A stretch of DNA of 64,000 bases from JAFMJV01 sp963814315 (lineage in GTDB: Bacteria; Chloroflexota; Limnocylindria; Limnocylindrales; CSP1-4). The notes under the pieces are model-generated. The model did not search any database and was not told the origin of the DNA. It saw nothing but the letters and a program-made list of their open reading frames with translations. The stretch is from contig CAWFCG010000003.1 of NCBI GenBank assembly GCA_963814315.1, positions 682,001 through 746,000 on the forward strand, given 5' to 3'. This document shows, piece by piece, positions 17,326 to 25,572 of the stretch. The position numbers and the translations under genes were made by a program. Positions within the stretch are counted from its first letter, which is position 1; each line of letters begins with the position of its first letter.

Positions 17326-19790
17326 CAGTCGTCGGCGTCGTCAGGCCCGGCGCTGCTCTTGGTGGTCTTGGTCGTCTTTCGCTTGCGGCTGGCAGGCTTG
17401 GCGGCCGACTTGCGGCCCTTGGTGGCGGCTCGCTTCTTGCGCGAAGGGGCCAGTGCCGCCGCGTCGGGCGCACCACCAGGCAGTGACTTGCCAAGGAGGT
17501 CGTCGCGATCGCCCGGCAGGTCCACCGGCGCACCACAGCGCAGGCAGATGCAGCTCTCGTCCTTCAGGCCCACGGGACCAGCGTCAGCGTCATGGAGCGC
17601 GCCAGTGGGCTCGAAGTTGGTGGTGAAGTCGCACTTGGGATAGCGGCCGCAACCATAGAACACGTTGCCGGTGCGTCGTGCCCTGCGTGCCACCAGCGTG
17701 CCCTCGCCGCACTTGGGGCATGCCACCTCAAAAGGCAAAGGCGGTGGCGGGGGTGGACCGGTGCGATGGATGTAGTCACAGTCGGGATAGCGGTCGCAGC
17801 CGGCAAAGGCACCGAAACGACCACGCTTGGCCACGAGCGTCCCCTGGCCGCACTTGGGGCAAGGCTCGCCGGCACCTTCGACCGCGGGCATGTCCGGCTC
17901 CTCACCGGGGATGTTCCGGGTCTCCGTGTGGTCGGGATACATGGAACAGGCCAGGAAGCGCCCGTTGCGGCCCAGCCGGATGACCATAGGGTGGCCTTGC
18001 GAGCAGACCTCGTCGGTCTCCTCGGTGGTCAGCTCCTTGCGCGTCAGCGACTTGCGTTTCTCATCGACGAGCGCGATGAGCGGGTCATAGAACTCATGCA
18101 GCAGCGCCACCCATTCGCGCCGGCCGGCGGCAACCTCGTCGAGCTCGGCCTCCATGCGTGCGGTGAAGTCGTAGTCGACGTAGTCGCCGAAGTGCTCCAC
18201 GAGCACATCGGTGACGATGCGTGCCACGGCCTCCGGTCGCAGACGGCGCTCCACGAGCGAGACGTAGCCGCGGTCCTGGATGGTGGAGATGGTGGCCGCG
18301 TACGTGGAGGGCCGGCCGATGCCGTTCTCCTCGAGCGCCTTGATGAGGGTGGCCTCGGTATAGCGCGGCGGAGGCTCGGTGAAGTGCTGCTCGCCCTCCA
18401 CCTCCTTGACCTCGGATCGGTCGCCCTCCGCCAGCGCCGGCAGGGTCGCCTCCTTGTCCTCGTCGTCGCCGTCGTCGCGTCCCTCGGTGTAGACCGCCGT
18501 GAAGCCGTCGAAGGTGGTGCGGGTGGCGCTGGCCCGAAGCTCGAAGCGACCCGCCGCCAGCTCGGCCGCGGTCGTCTCCATCTGCTTGGGAGCCATCTGC
18601 GAGGCCAGCGCGCGCTGCCAGATGAGCCGGTACAGGCGCAGCTCGTCATCCTTGATGCGGCCCTTGAGGGAATCCGGATGGCGCTCGAACGAGGTCGGCC
18701 GGATAGCCTCGTGCGCCTCCTGGGCACCCTTGGCCTTGGTCTTGTAGCCGCGGCCACCCTCGACCGCATACGCCGTGCCGTATCGCTCGCTGATGACCTC
18801 CTGCGCTTCGTGTTGTGCCGACTTGGCGAGGTTGACCGAGTCGGTCCGCATGTAGGTGATGAGCCCGGTGGGCTCGCCGTCGATCTCGATGCCTTCGTAG
18901 AGTCGCTGGGCGACCGACATCGTGCGCTTGGGGCCGTAGCCGAGCTTGCGGCTGGCCTCCTGTTGCATGGTGCTGGTGGTGAAGGGCGGTGCCGGGTTGC
19001 GCTTGCTGCTGCGGACCTTGACCGAGGTCACCGTGGCCGTGTCGCCCTTGAGTGCTTCCACGTAGGCCTGGGCGGTGGCCTCGTCGGCGATGGGGATCTC
19101 GTTCTTCTTGATCTCGCCGCCGGTCGCGACGCGGGTGCCGTCGACCTTGACCAGGGCCGCCTTGTAGCGTTCCGCCGAGGGGGTCTCCAGCAGCACGTCC
19201 AGGGTCCAGTACTCGCGCGCGCTGAAGGCTTCGATCTGGCGCTCGCGCTCCACCACCAGACGCACCGCGACCGATTGCACACGACCGGCCGACAGCCCAC
19301 TGCGGACCTTGCGGCTGATGAGCGGGCTCAGGGTATAGCCCACGATACGGTCCATGATGCGGCGCGTCTGCTGGGCATCGACGAGGCCCATGTCGATCTG
19401 GCGAGGCTCGGCGAACGCCGCGGTGATGGCGCTCCTGGTGATCTCGCTGAACGTGACTCGGCGCCGCTTGTCCTGCGGGATGGCCACAGCTTCCACCACG
19501 TGCCAGGCGATGGCCTCTCCCTCCCGATCGAGGTCGGTGGCGAGATAGACCATGTCAGACGTGGCAGCCGCGCGCGTGATGGCGTTGAGTTGCTTGCGGC
19601 GGTCCTCGTTGATGACGTACTCGGGCGCGAAGTCGTGTTCGACATCCACGCCCAACTTGCCCTTGCCGGGGTTCTCCGGCAGGTCGCGGACGTGTCCGTA
19701 CGAGGCCAGCACCTTGTAGCCGTCGCCAAGATAGCGTTCGATCGTGCGCGCCTTGGCCGGCGACTCGACGATCACCAGGTTCTTCGTCAT
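17325..19790 (-). CDS. topA: DNA topoisomerase I
   Basis: A type IA topoisomerase of 821 residues that relaxes negative supercoils. The TOPRIM domain starts it (MTKNLVIVESPAKARTIERY; LATDLDREGEAIAWHV holds the acidic triad). The catalytic region carries GLITYMRTDSVNL with the active-site Tyr. Four C-terminal zinc-ribbon-like modules follow (CSQGHPM, CPKCGQGTLVAKRGRFGAFAGC, CPKCGEGTLVARR, CICLRCGAPVDL). The tail is a Lys/Arg-rich, probably disordered stretch ending in acidic residues. ATG 19790 was chosen because the longer frame lacks homology and a TACACT box lies eight bases upstream. It heads the run of cell-wall genes. Confidence 0.96.
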   Translation of the reverse strand: MTKNLVIVESPAKARTIERYLGDGYKVLASYGHVRDLPENPGKGKLGVDVEHDFAPEYVINEDRRKQLNAITRAAATSDMVYLATDLDREGEAIAWHVVEAVAIPQDKRRRVTFSEITRSAITAAFAEPRQIDMGLVDAQQTRRIMDRIVGYTLSPLISRKVRSGLSAGRVQSVAVRLVVERERQIEAFSAREYWTLDVLLETPSAERYKAALVKVDGTRVATGGEIKKNEIPIADEATAQAYVEALKGDTATVTSVKVRSSKRNPAPPFTTSTMQQEASRKLGYGPKRTMSVAQRLYEGIEIDGEPTGLITYMRTDSVNLAKSAQHEAQEVISERYGTAYAVEGGRGYKTKAKGAQEAHEAIRPTSFERHPDSLKGRIKDDELRLYRLIWQRALASQMAPKQMETTAAELAAGRFELRASATRTTFDGFTAVYTEGRDDGDDEDKEATLPALAEGDRSEVKEVEGEQHFTEPPPRYTEATLIKALEENGIGRPSTYAATISTIQDRGYVSLVERRLRPEAVARIVTDVLVEHFGDYVDYDFTARMEAELDEVAAGRREWVALLHEFYDPLIALVDEKRKSLTRKELTTEETDEVCSQGHPMVIRLGRNGRFLACSMYPDHTETRNIPGEEPDMPAVEGAGEPCPKCGQGTLVAKRGRFGAFAGCDRYPDCDYIHRTGPPPPPPLPFEVACPKCGEGTLVARRARRTGNVFYGCGRYPKCDFTTNFEPTGALHDADAGPVGLKDESCICLRCGAPVDLPGDRDDLLGKSLPGGAPDAAALAPSRKKRAATKGRKSAAKPASRKRKTTKTTKSSAGPDDADD

Positions 19791-19798
19791 CGGCGCGG

Positions 19799-19804
19799 AG
19801 TGTA
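19799..19804 (-). promoter_or_regulatory. -10 box TACACT upstream of topA
   Basis: TACACT on the minus strand ends eight bases before the topA ATG. It is the likely promoter of the topA-to-murE block. There is no Shine-Dalgarno in between. Confidence 0.45.
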
Positions 19805-19848
19805 GCAGCGGTGCGTGGACGCACCGCGGGCCACCCGGAGGAGGGCGG

Positions 19849-20259
19849 TCATGCCTCTCGGATGCGGCGGAGCAGCTCCGCATCCGGTTCGAGGTGCTCA
19901 AGGGCCTCATCTTCGGCCGCGATCGTGCCCGGGGAGGTCGTCCGGGGTGGCGGCGTGACGATGACGTGGGTCCCCGGGGGCACGGCCCCGGCCTCAGCGG
20001 GCAGCTCGACCGGGCCGGATGGTAGATCGTGGTCAAGCCCGGCGGTGTGGATGGAGGACCTGGGGATCTCGATGAAGCGGATGGCGTGGTAGGGCAGCAG
20101 GAAGACCGAATCGAGATACTCGGTCGAGATGGGCTTGCGCCCTTCAAGCGTTCGGAGGTTGGTACACAAGAGGCCGGCGTCGGCCGCCGTCGGCAGCGAT
20201 TCGATGTCGGCCTTCATGGGCAGCTCGCCCACGAGATGCAAGATGACGTTCCTGATCAT
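19849..20259 (-). CDS. Conserved-looking small protein of unknown function
   Basis: 136 residues, soluble, no signal peptide. The first two thirds look folded (VILHLVGELPMKADIESLP, LLCTNLRTLEGRKPISTEYLD, VFLLPYHAIRFIEIPRSSI). The rest is Pro/Thr/Glu-rich and ends in an acidic helix (EDEALEHLEPDAELLRRI). I do not recognise a domain. The start is well supported because TAGGAT lies six bases before the ATG. It stands alone between topA and dprA on the same strand. Confidence 0.72.
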   Translation of the reverse strand: MIRNVILHLVGELPMKADIESLPTAADAGLLCTNLRTLEGRKPISTEYLDSVFLLPYHAIRFIEIPRSSIHTAGLDHDLPSGPVELPAEAGAVPPGTHVIVTPPPRTTSPGTIAAEDEALEHLEPDAELLRRIREA

Positions 20260-20265
20260 GACTCC

Positions 20266-20271
20266 ATCCTA
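20266..20271 (-). promoter_or_regulatory. -10 box TAGGAT of a leaderless transcript
   Basis: TAGGAT on the minus strand ends exactly six bases before the ATG at 20259. This is the same geometry as at 596, 31396 and 63165. Confidence 0.5.
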
Positions 20272-20317
20272 CGCTGCAAGAGACGGCAAACGCCGGTGGG
20301 GGGCGTCGGGGACTCTC

Positions 20318-21544
20318 TCACGGGTGGCCTCCCTTGTCCATCACCAGCAGGGGTCCGGCCGGAAGGTGGGTGGCGCCGAGGACCCTCGCCCAGCCTCGCA
20401 ACTGCAACATCGTCAAGCTGGCTGCCACGACGCCGACGTCCAGACCAGTGGCACGGCAGAGGCCATCGATCGACTGCGGGCCGCCCGCGAGATATGTGGC
20501 GACAGCTCGTTGCGTGGAGTCGAGCAGCGCGATGGCTGCCTCCGCCGTGAGGGTCCGAGCGGCCGCACCCAGAGCCTGAGCGGCCGTGGGGTCCGGCGAC
20601 CCCCTATCCCGCGTGCCCGTGCCGACGAGGTCGAGGTCGGCGATCATCTCATCGAGCCCGATCAATGGGCGTGCCGGCGATTCACGCAACAGGGCCAGGT
20701 TCCCCGCGATGCGTGGATCGAGTGGCCGACCGGTCGCGACCAGCAAGGTCCGGCCCTGCTCGAGCGCGTGCCGTGCGGTGATGAGGGCGCCACTGCGAGC
20801 TGGCGCCTCGACCACGATGGTGGCATCAGCTAGTCCGCTGATGATGCGGTTGCGGCGGGGGAAGGTGCCCTTGGTGGGACGCACACGCGGCGCCAGTTCA
20901 GCGATGACCGCACCCTTCGAGGTGATGCGGCGCGCCAGGCGGCGGTGTGGGGCGGGGCCTGGCAGGTCGAGCCCGCCACCGACCACGGCCACCGTCTCAC
21001 CGCCTGCCTCGAGCGTTGCCAGGTGCGCCGCCCCATCGATGCCTACGGCGAGGCCGGAGACCACCACGACCCCGGCCTCGGCGAGGCGCCCGCCGATGCG
21101 CACCGCGAGGTCGCGGGCGACCGCGGTCGGTCGCCGGGTGCCCACCACCGCCACCATGCGCGGACGCTCCAGGGCGGCCACATCGCCGAGGCCGTAGACT
21201 ACTGGCGGTGGCTCCTCGATGTGATGGAGGCGCTCCGGATAGCCAACGTCCAGTGGCGTCAGCAGCCAGCCACCCAAGGTCTGCATGCGGCGTTCGGTGC
21301 GATCAGGGTCGGCGGCCGCATCACGGATCGCGGCGGCCAGTCCACCGCGTAGCCGGCTCTGGATCCCATCCGCGAGGATGCGATCGGCGCGACCGTGCGG
21401 GAGGCTCGCGACCGAGGCCAGAGCGTCGCGGGCGTTGCCGTGGACGGCGAGCAGCCGGCCGAACGTCACGTCGCCGACACCGGGCGTACTCGCCAGCGCG
21501 ATCCAGGCTTGCCGTTCGGTGAAAGCTGGGAAGGAGGTGCTCAC
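20318..21544 (-). CDS. dprA: DNA-processing protein DprA
   Basis: 408 residues. An N-terminal helical part (QAWIALASTPGVGDVTFGRLL) precedes the Rossmann-like DprA domain with VGTRRPTAVARDLA, VVVSGLAVGIDGAAHLATLEAGG, TVAVVGGGLDL and FPRRNRIISGLADATIVVEAPARSG. A short winged-helix-like end follows. DprA loads RecA on incoming single-stranded DNA in natural transformation. The GTG at 21544 (STSFPAFTERQ) is the start. It follows comM by 27 bp, and this pairing is common. The ORF is full length with no damage. Confidence 0.95.
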   Translation of the reverse strand: MSTSFPAFTERQAWIALASTPGVGDVTFGRLLAVHGNARDALASVASLPHGRADRILADGIQSRLRGGLAAAIRDAAADPDRTERRMQTLGGWLLTPLDVGYPERLHHIEEPPPVVYGLGDVAALERPRMVAVVGTRRPTAVARDLAVRIGGRLAEAGVVVVSGLAVGIDGAAHLATLEAGGETVAVVGGGLDLPGPAPHRRLARRITSKGAVIAELAPRVRPTKGTFPRRNRIISGLADATIVVEAPARSGALITARHALEQGRTLLVATGRPLDPRIAGNLALLRESPARPLIGLDEMIADLDLVGTGTRDRGSPDPTAAQALGAAARTLTAEAAIALLDSTQRAVATYLAGGPQSIDGLCRATGLDVGVVAASLTMLQLRGWARVLGATHLPAGPLLVMDKGGHP

Positions 21545-21571
21545 GCCGCGAGGTCCGCTTCCATGGAACGG

Positions 21572-23107
21572 TCACGCATGGATGTCGCGGCCAGGATACT
21601 CATCGCTCCGCACCACGTCCCTGCCGCGTAGGTCGGCGACCGTCCTGGCCACTCGCATCATGCGATGGACGCTGCGTGCCGTCAGCTCCAACCCGGTCGC
21701 GACGTCCTTCAGGGTGTCCTTGGCCCGCTGGTCGAGGGCACAAGCACCGATCAGTCGCTGTCCGGTGAGCGCCGCATTGGGCCGACCACCGTTGCGCTCG
21801 AGGGCACGGTCCCAGGCTGCCCGCACCCGTGCAGCCACCACCGCACTGGGTTCCGGCCGCGCCTTATCCACCAGTTGCTCGGGCAGCATCCGCGGCATCA
21901 CCACGCGCAGGTCGATGCGGTCCAATAGCGGGCCGCTGACACGCCGCATGTAGCGTTCTGGCTCCCGCGGCGGGCAGCGGCAGCGCCGATCCGGGTCGTC
22001 ATGCCAGCCACAGCGGCAGGGATTCATGGCGGCGATGAGCTGGAGTCTTGCCGGATAGCGCACCGATCCGTGTGCGCGTACGATCTCCACGGCACCGTCC
22101 TCCAGCGGCTGGCGCAGTGCGTCGAGCACGTCGCGGTCGAACTCTGCCAGCTCATCGAGGAACAACGTGCCGTGGTGCGCCTGGGTGACGAGACCGGGCC
22201 GGAGTCGCGGCCCGCCACCGACCATGGCCGCGTACGAGGTGGTGTGGTGGGGGCTGTGGAAGGGCCGCGCCAGACGATCAGTGGAGGACGCTTCAAGACC
22301 GGCGACGCTGCGGATGACCGCCACCTCGCGCGCCTCTGTCTCGGTGAGCGGCGGCAGCAATCCCGGCGTGGCTCGGGCGAGCATGGTCTTGCCGGCTCCG
22401 GGTGAGCCGATGAGCAGCAGGTTGTGCCGGCCGGCGATGGCCACCTCCAGCGCCCAGCGCGCATGCTCCTGGCCGCGTACGTCGGCCAGCTCGGTGACCG
22501 CATCGGTATCCGCCGCCTCCGTGTGCTCCGGGTGCACGCGTGCGCCGGCATCCACGCGAATCGTGACCCGGCGTCGAGCCGCTGCCGCCTTGCGACCTCT
22601 GGGACCGGCGATGAGACGGGCGGCGTCATCCAGCCCGTCGATCCCCACCACCTCGATCCCCGACACCAGCCTGGCCTCCGCGACGTTGCCCTGTGGTACA
22701 CAGACCCGGCGGTGCCCAGCTTCGCGCAGCGTGGAGACCATCGGCAGCACACCGGGGACCGGCATCACACCGCCATCGAGCGAGAGTTCACCCAGCAGAG
22801 CCCACGAGCCGCCCGACACACGCAGCTCGCCGCTCGCGAGCAGGATGCCGATGGCGATGGCCACGTCGTAGGCGGCGCCGTGCTTGCGCCGGTCGGCGGG
22901 CGCCAGGTTCACGGTGATGCGGCTGAGCGGATAGTCAAACCCGGCATTGCGGATGGCACTGCGGACCCGTTCACGTGCTTCCGACAAGGCGGCGTCCGGC
23001 AACCCCACGATGTTGCAGGTGGGCAGGCCTGGTGCCACGTCGACCTCCACTCGGACGAGCTCACCACGCAGGCCACTGACGACGGCGGTATCAAGGATCG
23101 CGAGCAT
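21572..23107 (-). CDS. comM: ComM/YifB Mg-chelatase-like AAA ATPase
   Basis: 511 residues. The N-terminal ChlI-like domain is clear (GLPTCNIVGLPDAALSEARERVRSA, NLAPADRRKHGAAYDVAIA). The AAA core has a Walker A (GSPGAGKTMLARATPG), Walker B (TLFLDELAEFDRDVLDALRQP) and RLQLIAAMNPCRCGW. The C-terminal Mg-chelatase domain has RVSGPLLDRIDLRV. ComM is a hexameric helicase that promotes branch migration during natural transformation. With dprA immediately downstream this is a competence-type DNA-processing pair. The ATG at 23107 has CAGACT seven bases upstream. Confidence 0.94.
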   Translation of the reverse strand: MLAILDTAVVSGLRGELVRVEVDVAPGLPTCNIVGLPDAALSEARERVRSAIRNAGFDYPLSRITVNLAPADRRKHGAAYDVAIAIGILLASGELRVSGGSWALLGELSLDGGVMPVPGVLPMVSTLREAGHRRVCVPQGNVAEARLVSGIEVVGIDGLDDAARLIAGPRGRKAAAARRRVTIRVDAGARVHPEHTEAADTDAVTELADVRGQEHARWALEVAIAGRHNLLLIGSPGAGKTMLARATPGLLPPLTETEAREVAVIRSVAGLEASSTDRLARPFHSPHHTTSYAAMVGGGPRLRPGLVTQAHHGTLFLDELAEFDRDVLDALRQPLEDGAVEIVRAHGSVRYPARLQLIAAMNPCRCGWHDDPDRRCRCPPREPERYMRRVSGPLLDRIDLRVVMPRMLPEQLVDKARPEPSAVVAARVRAAWDRALERNGGRPNAALTGQRLIGACALDQRAKDTLKDVATGLELTARSVHRMMRVARTVADLRGRDVVRSDEYPGRDIHA

Positions 23108-23114
23108 GTGCCCG

Positions 23115-23120
23115 AGTCTG
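23115..23120 (-). promoter_or_regulatory. Possible -10 box CAGACT upstream of comM
   Basis: CAGACT on the minus strand ends seven bases before the comM ATG. The first base departs from the TANNNT pattern, so the call is weaker than the others. Confidence 0.3.
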
Positions 23121-23216
23121 GCCGCAGCGGCTTCGCCGGCGCTTTGCGGTCACTTGGCGCGGGCTTTCGCCGACGGTGCGTAGGTAGCGAAGATCGAGCG
23201 GGTTCCACTCGCCAAG

Positions 23217-23236
23217 CCCAGGCTGCGCAGCCTGGG
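23217..23236. repeat. Perfect 20-bp palindrome
   Basis: CCCAGGCTGCGCAGCCTGGG reads identically on both strands. Its core GGCTGCGCAGC recurs at 23547-23557, so two copies bracket the MazF-like fragment. It could be a protein-binding site, a cruciform or a remnant of an insertion. There is no T-run to make it a terminator. Confidence 0.75.
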
Positions 23237-23261
23237 CGGGGTCTCATCACCGCGTCGCGCT

Positions 23262-23530
23262 CCGAGATCCGCTACCCCGGTGACGTGCCGATCCCGGCTG
23301 GACAGGCCGGCCAGACCAAGGACGGGATCATCCGTTGCCATCAGCTCCGCACGGTCTCGCTCGAGCGCGTAAAGCTTTCAGGAGGAGGTGGAGGCGGGAT
23401 CGTCGGTCGCGTCGATGATCGGGTCATCAAGCAGCGGGTGCGGCAGGCACTGGTGACGCACCTCGGTCTCGACATCCCGCTCGAGGAGACGATTGACGCC
23501 ACATCCGTGGGCGCGTCTTGCCTGTCGTGA
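23262..23530 (+). pseudogene. MazF/PemK-like toxin, C-terminal fragment
   Basis: About 88 codons that read like the C-terminal two thirds of a MazF-family endoribonuclease: EIRYPGDVPIPAGQAG, TKDGIIRCHQLRTVSLERV, then GRVDDRVIKQRVRQALVTHLGLD. The family pattern is a beta strand with PAGxxGLxxDS, CxQIRTVxxxRL, LGxVD and a C-terminal helix. The N-terminal strands with the usual RRGEVW motif are missing in all three forward frames. A glycine run (LSGGGGGGIV) interrupts the loop before GRVDD. No start codon with a ribosome site and no antitoxin gene is seen. The 23108-23676 stretch holds only this, the palindrome and no other gene I can support. Confidence 0.5.
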
Positions 23531-23676
23531 TGCCACCAACACGGAAGGCTGCGCAGCATCTCTTCCCTGGGCTTCGGCGTCTTGACGGAAGCGAGGGTGT
23601 ACGCCGCGATGGGATCGCCTACCGGCCACCGTCTTGAGCTCTCGTACGACGGCGTGTTCGGTGCCAGGATGCGTCC

Positions 23677-24408
23677 ATGAGTGAACCCGATCTCGCCGCG
23701 CTGGCACAGGCGCACACCCTCCGACGATTGGAGGTGCCGGGCATCGCACGAGAGCTGGCAGACGGAGCCGAACCGGAACTCGTCTGGCGCAATGACCTCG
23801 ATGGGCTCACCTTCCGCATCGGCCGCCGCTTTCTCAAGTGGAACCCGGCATCGGCCGGGGTCGACCTCGAACGCGAGCGTTGCCGTCTCGAGTGGATCTC
23901 GCCGCGGCACCCGGCACCCCTCGTGGTCGACTTCGGCCGCGAAGGCGACGCCCAATGGCTCCTGACCGAAGGGTTGCCCGGCAGCTCGGCGGTCGGCGAT
24001 GTCTGGCGCGTCCGCCGACCTGAGGCCATCGGTGCCATCGCGACCGGGCTCCGGGCGATGCACGCCATCCCCATCGACGAGTTCCCCGCCCAGTGGACGA
24101 ACGAGGGATGGGTCGGACGACAGCCGCCGGCCCTCGGCCCGAGACCGCCCATCGACGGCCCGGTGCTGGTGCACGGCGACGCCTGCGCTCCCAACACGCT
24201 GATCTCAGATGATGGCGAATGGACCGGCAACGTGGACTTCGGTGACCTCGCGGTGGGCGACCGCTGGGCGGACCTCGCCATCGCCTCGCTCAGCCTCGAC
24301 TGGAACTTCGGCGAGGGGCACCAGGCTGAGCTGTTCGACGCCTATGGCATCGCCCCCGATGAGGTCCGCATCGGCTACTACCGCCGGCTTTGGGAGCTCG
24401 AATCTTGA
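23677..24408 (+). CDS. Aminoglycoside phosphotransferase (APH(3')-like) family kinase
   Basis: 243 residues with the APH fold. Features are an N-terminal nucleotide-binding lobe (DGLTFRIGRRFLKWNP with the ATP Lys), the catalytic loop VHGDACAPNTLI (HGDxxxxN) and the metal-binding VDFGDLAVGDRWADLAIA. The closing region SLDWNFGEG is typical of APH(3')-type enzymes. The substrate may be an aminoglycoside or another small alcohol; homology to resistance enzymes does not prove resistance. ATG 23677 has CAGGAT six bases upstream, suggesting a leaderless message. The end overlaps the convergent DUF3037 gene by 31 bp. Its length is slightly below the usual ~260. Confidence 0.85.
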   Translation: MSEPDLAALAQAHTLRRLEVPGIARELADGAEPELVWRNDLDGLTFRIGRRFLKWNPASAGVDLERERCRLEWISPRHPAPLVVDFGREGDAQWLLTEGLPGSSAVGDVWRVRRPEAIGAIATGLRAMHAIPIDEFPAQWTNEGWVGRQPPALGPRPPIDGPVLVHGDACAPNTLISDDGEWTGNVDFGDLAVGDRWADLAIASLSLDWNFGEGHQAELFDAYGIAPDEVRIGYYRRLWELES

Positions 24409-24791
24409 GTCGCCACCAGGCGCCCGAATAGTCGGTCAGCCTCTGCCGATGGGTCATCACACAGGCCTGAGTGCACCGGCGAGACCTGGATGACGGTGCT
24501 GCGCGGCGACACCAGCCAGTGGAAGCGCTCCGACGGGCTCAACGAACCGTGGGGTCCAGCCTTGGGACCGCCGGCACAGATGCGTTCGATGGATGTCAGG
24601 TGCGCGCGGATGGCGGCCACATCGGCATCGGGCGCCAGGGCGGTCAAGCGAGCCTCGTCAAGCCAGATGCGCGCCAACAGCGCTGCATGGGACTTGGCAA
24701 AGAGGATGATGCCGGCGTTGAGGTACTCGCCCCGCGCCACGTCGGGGACGACCCGGACGACCGCGTAGTCATACGAGCAGTGCGCGGGCAC
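24378..24791 (-). CDS. DUF3037 family protein
   Basis: About 138 residues from the GTG at 24791 (VPAHCSYDYAVVRVVPDV). The segment YDYAVVRVVPDVARGEYLNAGIILF is the DUF3037 hallmark, and DEARLTALAPDADV and SERFHWLVSPRSTVIQ follow it. The function is unknown. The GTG lies 23 bp inside the end of the HipA-like gene, so the two are translationally coupled. A longer reading frame upstream would overlap that gene far more and looks spurious. This partner arrangement suggests the two products act together. Confidence 0.8.
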   Translation of the reverse strand: MPAHCSYDYAVVRVVPDVARGEYLNAGIILFAKSHAALLARIWLDEARLTALAPDADVAAIRAHLTSIERICAGGPKAGPHGSLSPSERFHWLVSPRSTVIQVSPVHSGLCDDPSAEADRLFGRLVATQDSSSQSRR

Positions 24792-25551
24792 GTGTGGCCT
24801 CCCCGGTGAAGGTGGCTGATCGATCGAGGCGTGCGCTGAGGTAGTCGACATAGGTCTGGCGGACGACCGCTGGGTCGTCATCGCCAAAGTGTTCGCTCAA
24901 CCACGACTCCGGCACGGCCGCCACGACCCCCTCGAACACCTCCCTCGAGAGACGCCGGTGCGCTCGCTCGTCGGCCGCGTCGAGGTCGTCGCTGAAGGGC
25001 AGCAACACGTGCTGCGCGACGTGGCCGAATGGCCTACCCGCCCGCGCCACCACGTCACCCCAGTCGTGGTGGAAATACAACGCCGCGCCATGGTCGATGA
25101 GCCAGATGCGCCGGTGCCATTCGAGCATGTTGACGTTGCGGGCGGAGCGATCGACGTTGCTGACGAAGGCGTCGAACCAGACCACGTCGGCCGCGAACGA
25201 CCCTTCGGGTGCCGGCGGCACCAGCGGGTCGTAGGTGATCGAACCCGGCAGGAAGTCGAGCGCGTAGTTGATGCCCACGCTCTGCGTCAGCAGGTGCCGG
25301 ATCTCATAGTCCATCTCCAGTCGCGCGAAGGCCGGGTCGAGGTCCAGCAGCACCGCGTCAGGCACCGGTAGTCCCAGCGCCCGACCGATCTCGCCGGCGA
25401 TGACCTCGGCCACGAGGGCCTTGGGCCCCTGCCCGGCGCCGCGGTACTTGACCACGTAGGTGCCATCGTCGTCGGCCTCCATCAGGCCGGGCAGGGAGCC
25501 GCCTTCGCGCAGGGGCGCCACATAGCGGACCGCGTGAACGGTGGGCAGCAT
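24769..25551 (-). CDS. HipA-like kinase-fold protein
   Basis: 260 residues. TYVVKYRGAGQGPKALVAEVIAGEIGRALGLPVPD matches the start of HipA-like kinase proteins, with a likely ATP-binding Lys. DAFVSNVDRSARNVNMLEW fits the catalytic loop (D-x-x-x-x-N), and IWLIDHGAALYFH fits the metal-binding D of the DFG-like motif. Classical HipA toxins phosphorylate glutamyl-tRNA synthetase and sit next to HipB; no HipB-like gene is here. Instead a DUF3037 gene overlaps its 3' end. ATG 25551 was preferred to a TTG two codons earlier. It lies 21 bp downstream of the SPFH gene on the same strand. Confidence 0.8.
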   Translation of the reverse strand: MLPTVHAVRYVAPLREGGSLPGLMEADDDGTYVVKYRGAGQGPKALVAEVIAGEIGRALGLPVPDAVLLDLDPAFARLEMDYEIRHLLTQSVGINYALDFLPGSITYDPLVPPAPEGSFAADVVWFDAFVSNVDRSARNVNMLEWHRRIWLIDHGAALYFHHDWGDVVARAGRPFGHVAQHVLLPFSDDLDAADERAHRRLSREVFEGVVAAVPESWLSEHFGDDDPAVVRQTYVDYLSARLDRSATFTGEATRARALLV

Positions 25552-25572
25552 CGTCAAACGGTCGGCGACCGC

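Noticed and set aside
19791..20147. Extension of topA beyond its ATG
   Set aside because: The added residues lack topoisomerase similarity and overlap the neighbouring gene; the normal N-terminus MTKNLVIVESPAKA starts at 19790.
23150..23341. Small minus-strand frame between comM and the palindrome
   Set aside because: Low-complexity composition, no promoter or ribosome site, and it spans the palindrome and the MazF-like fragment.
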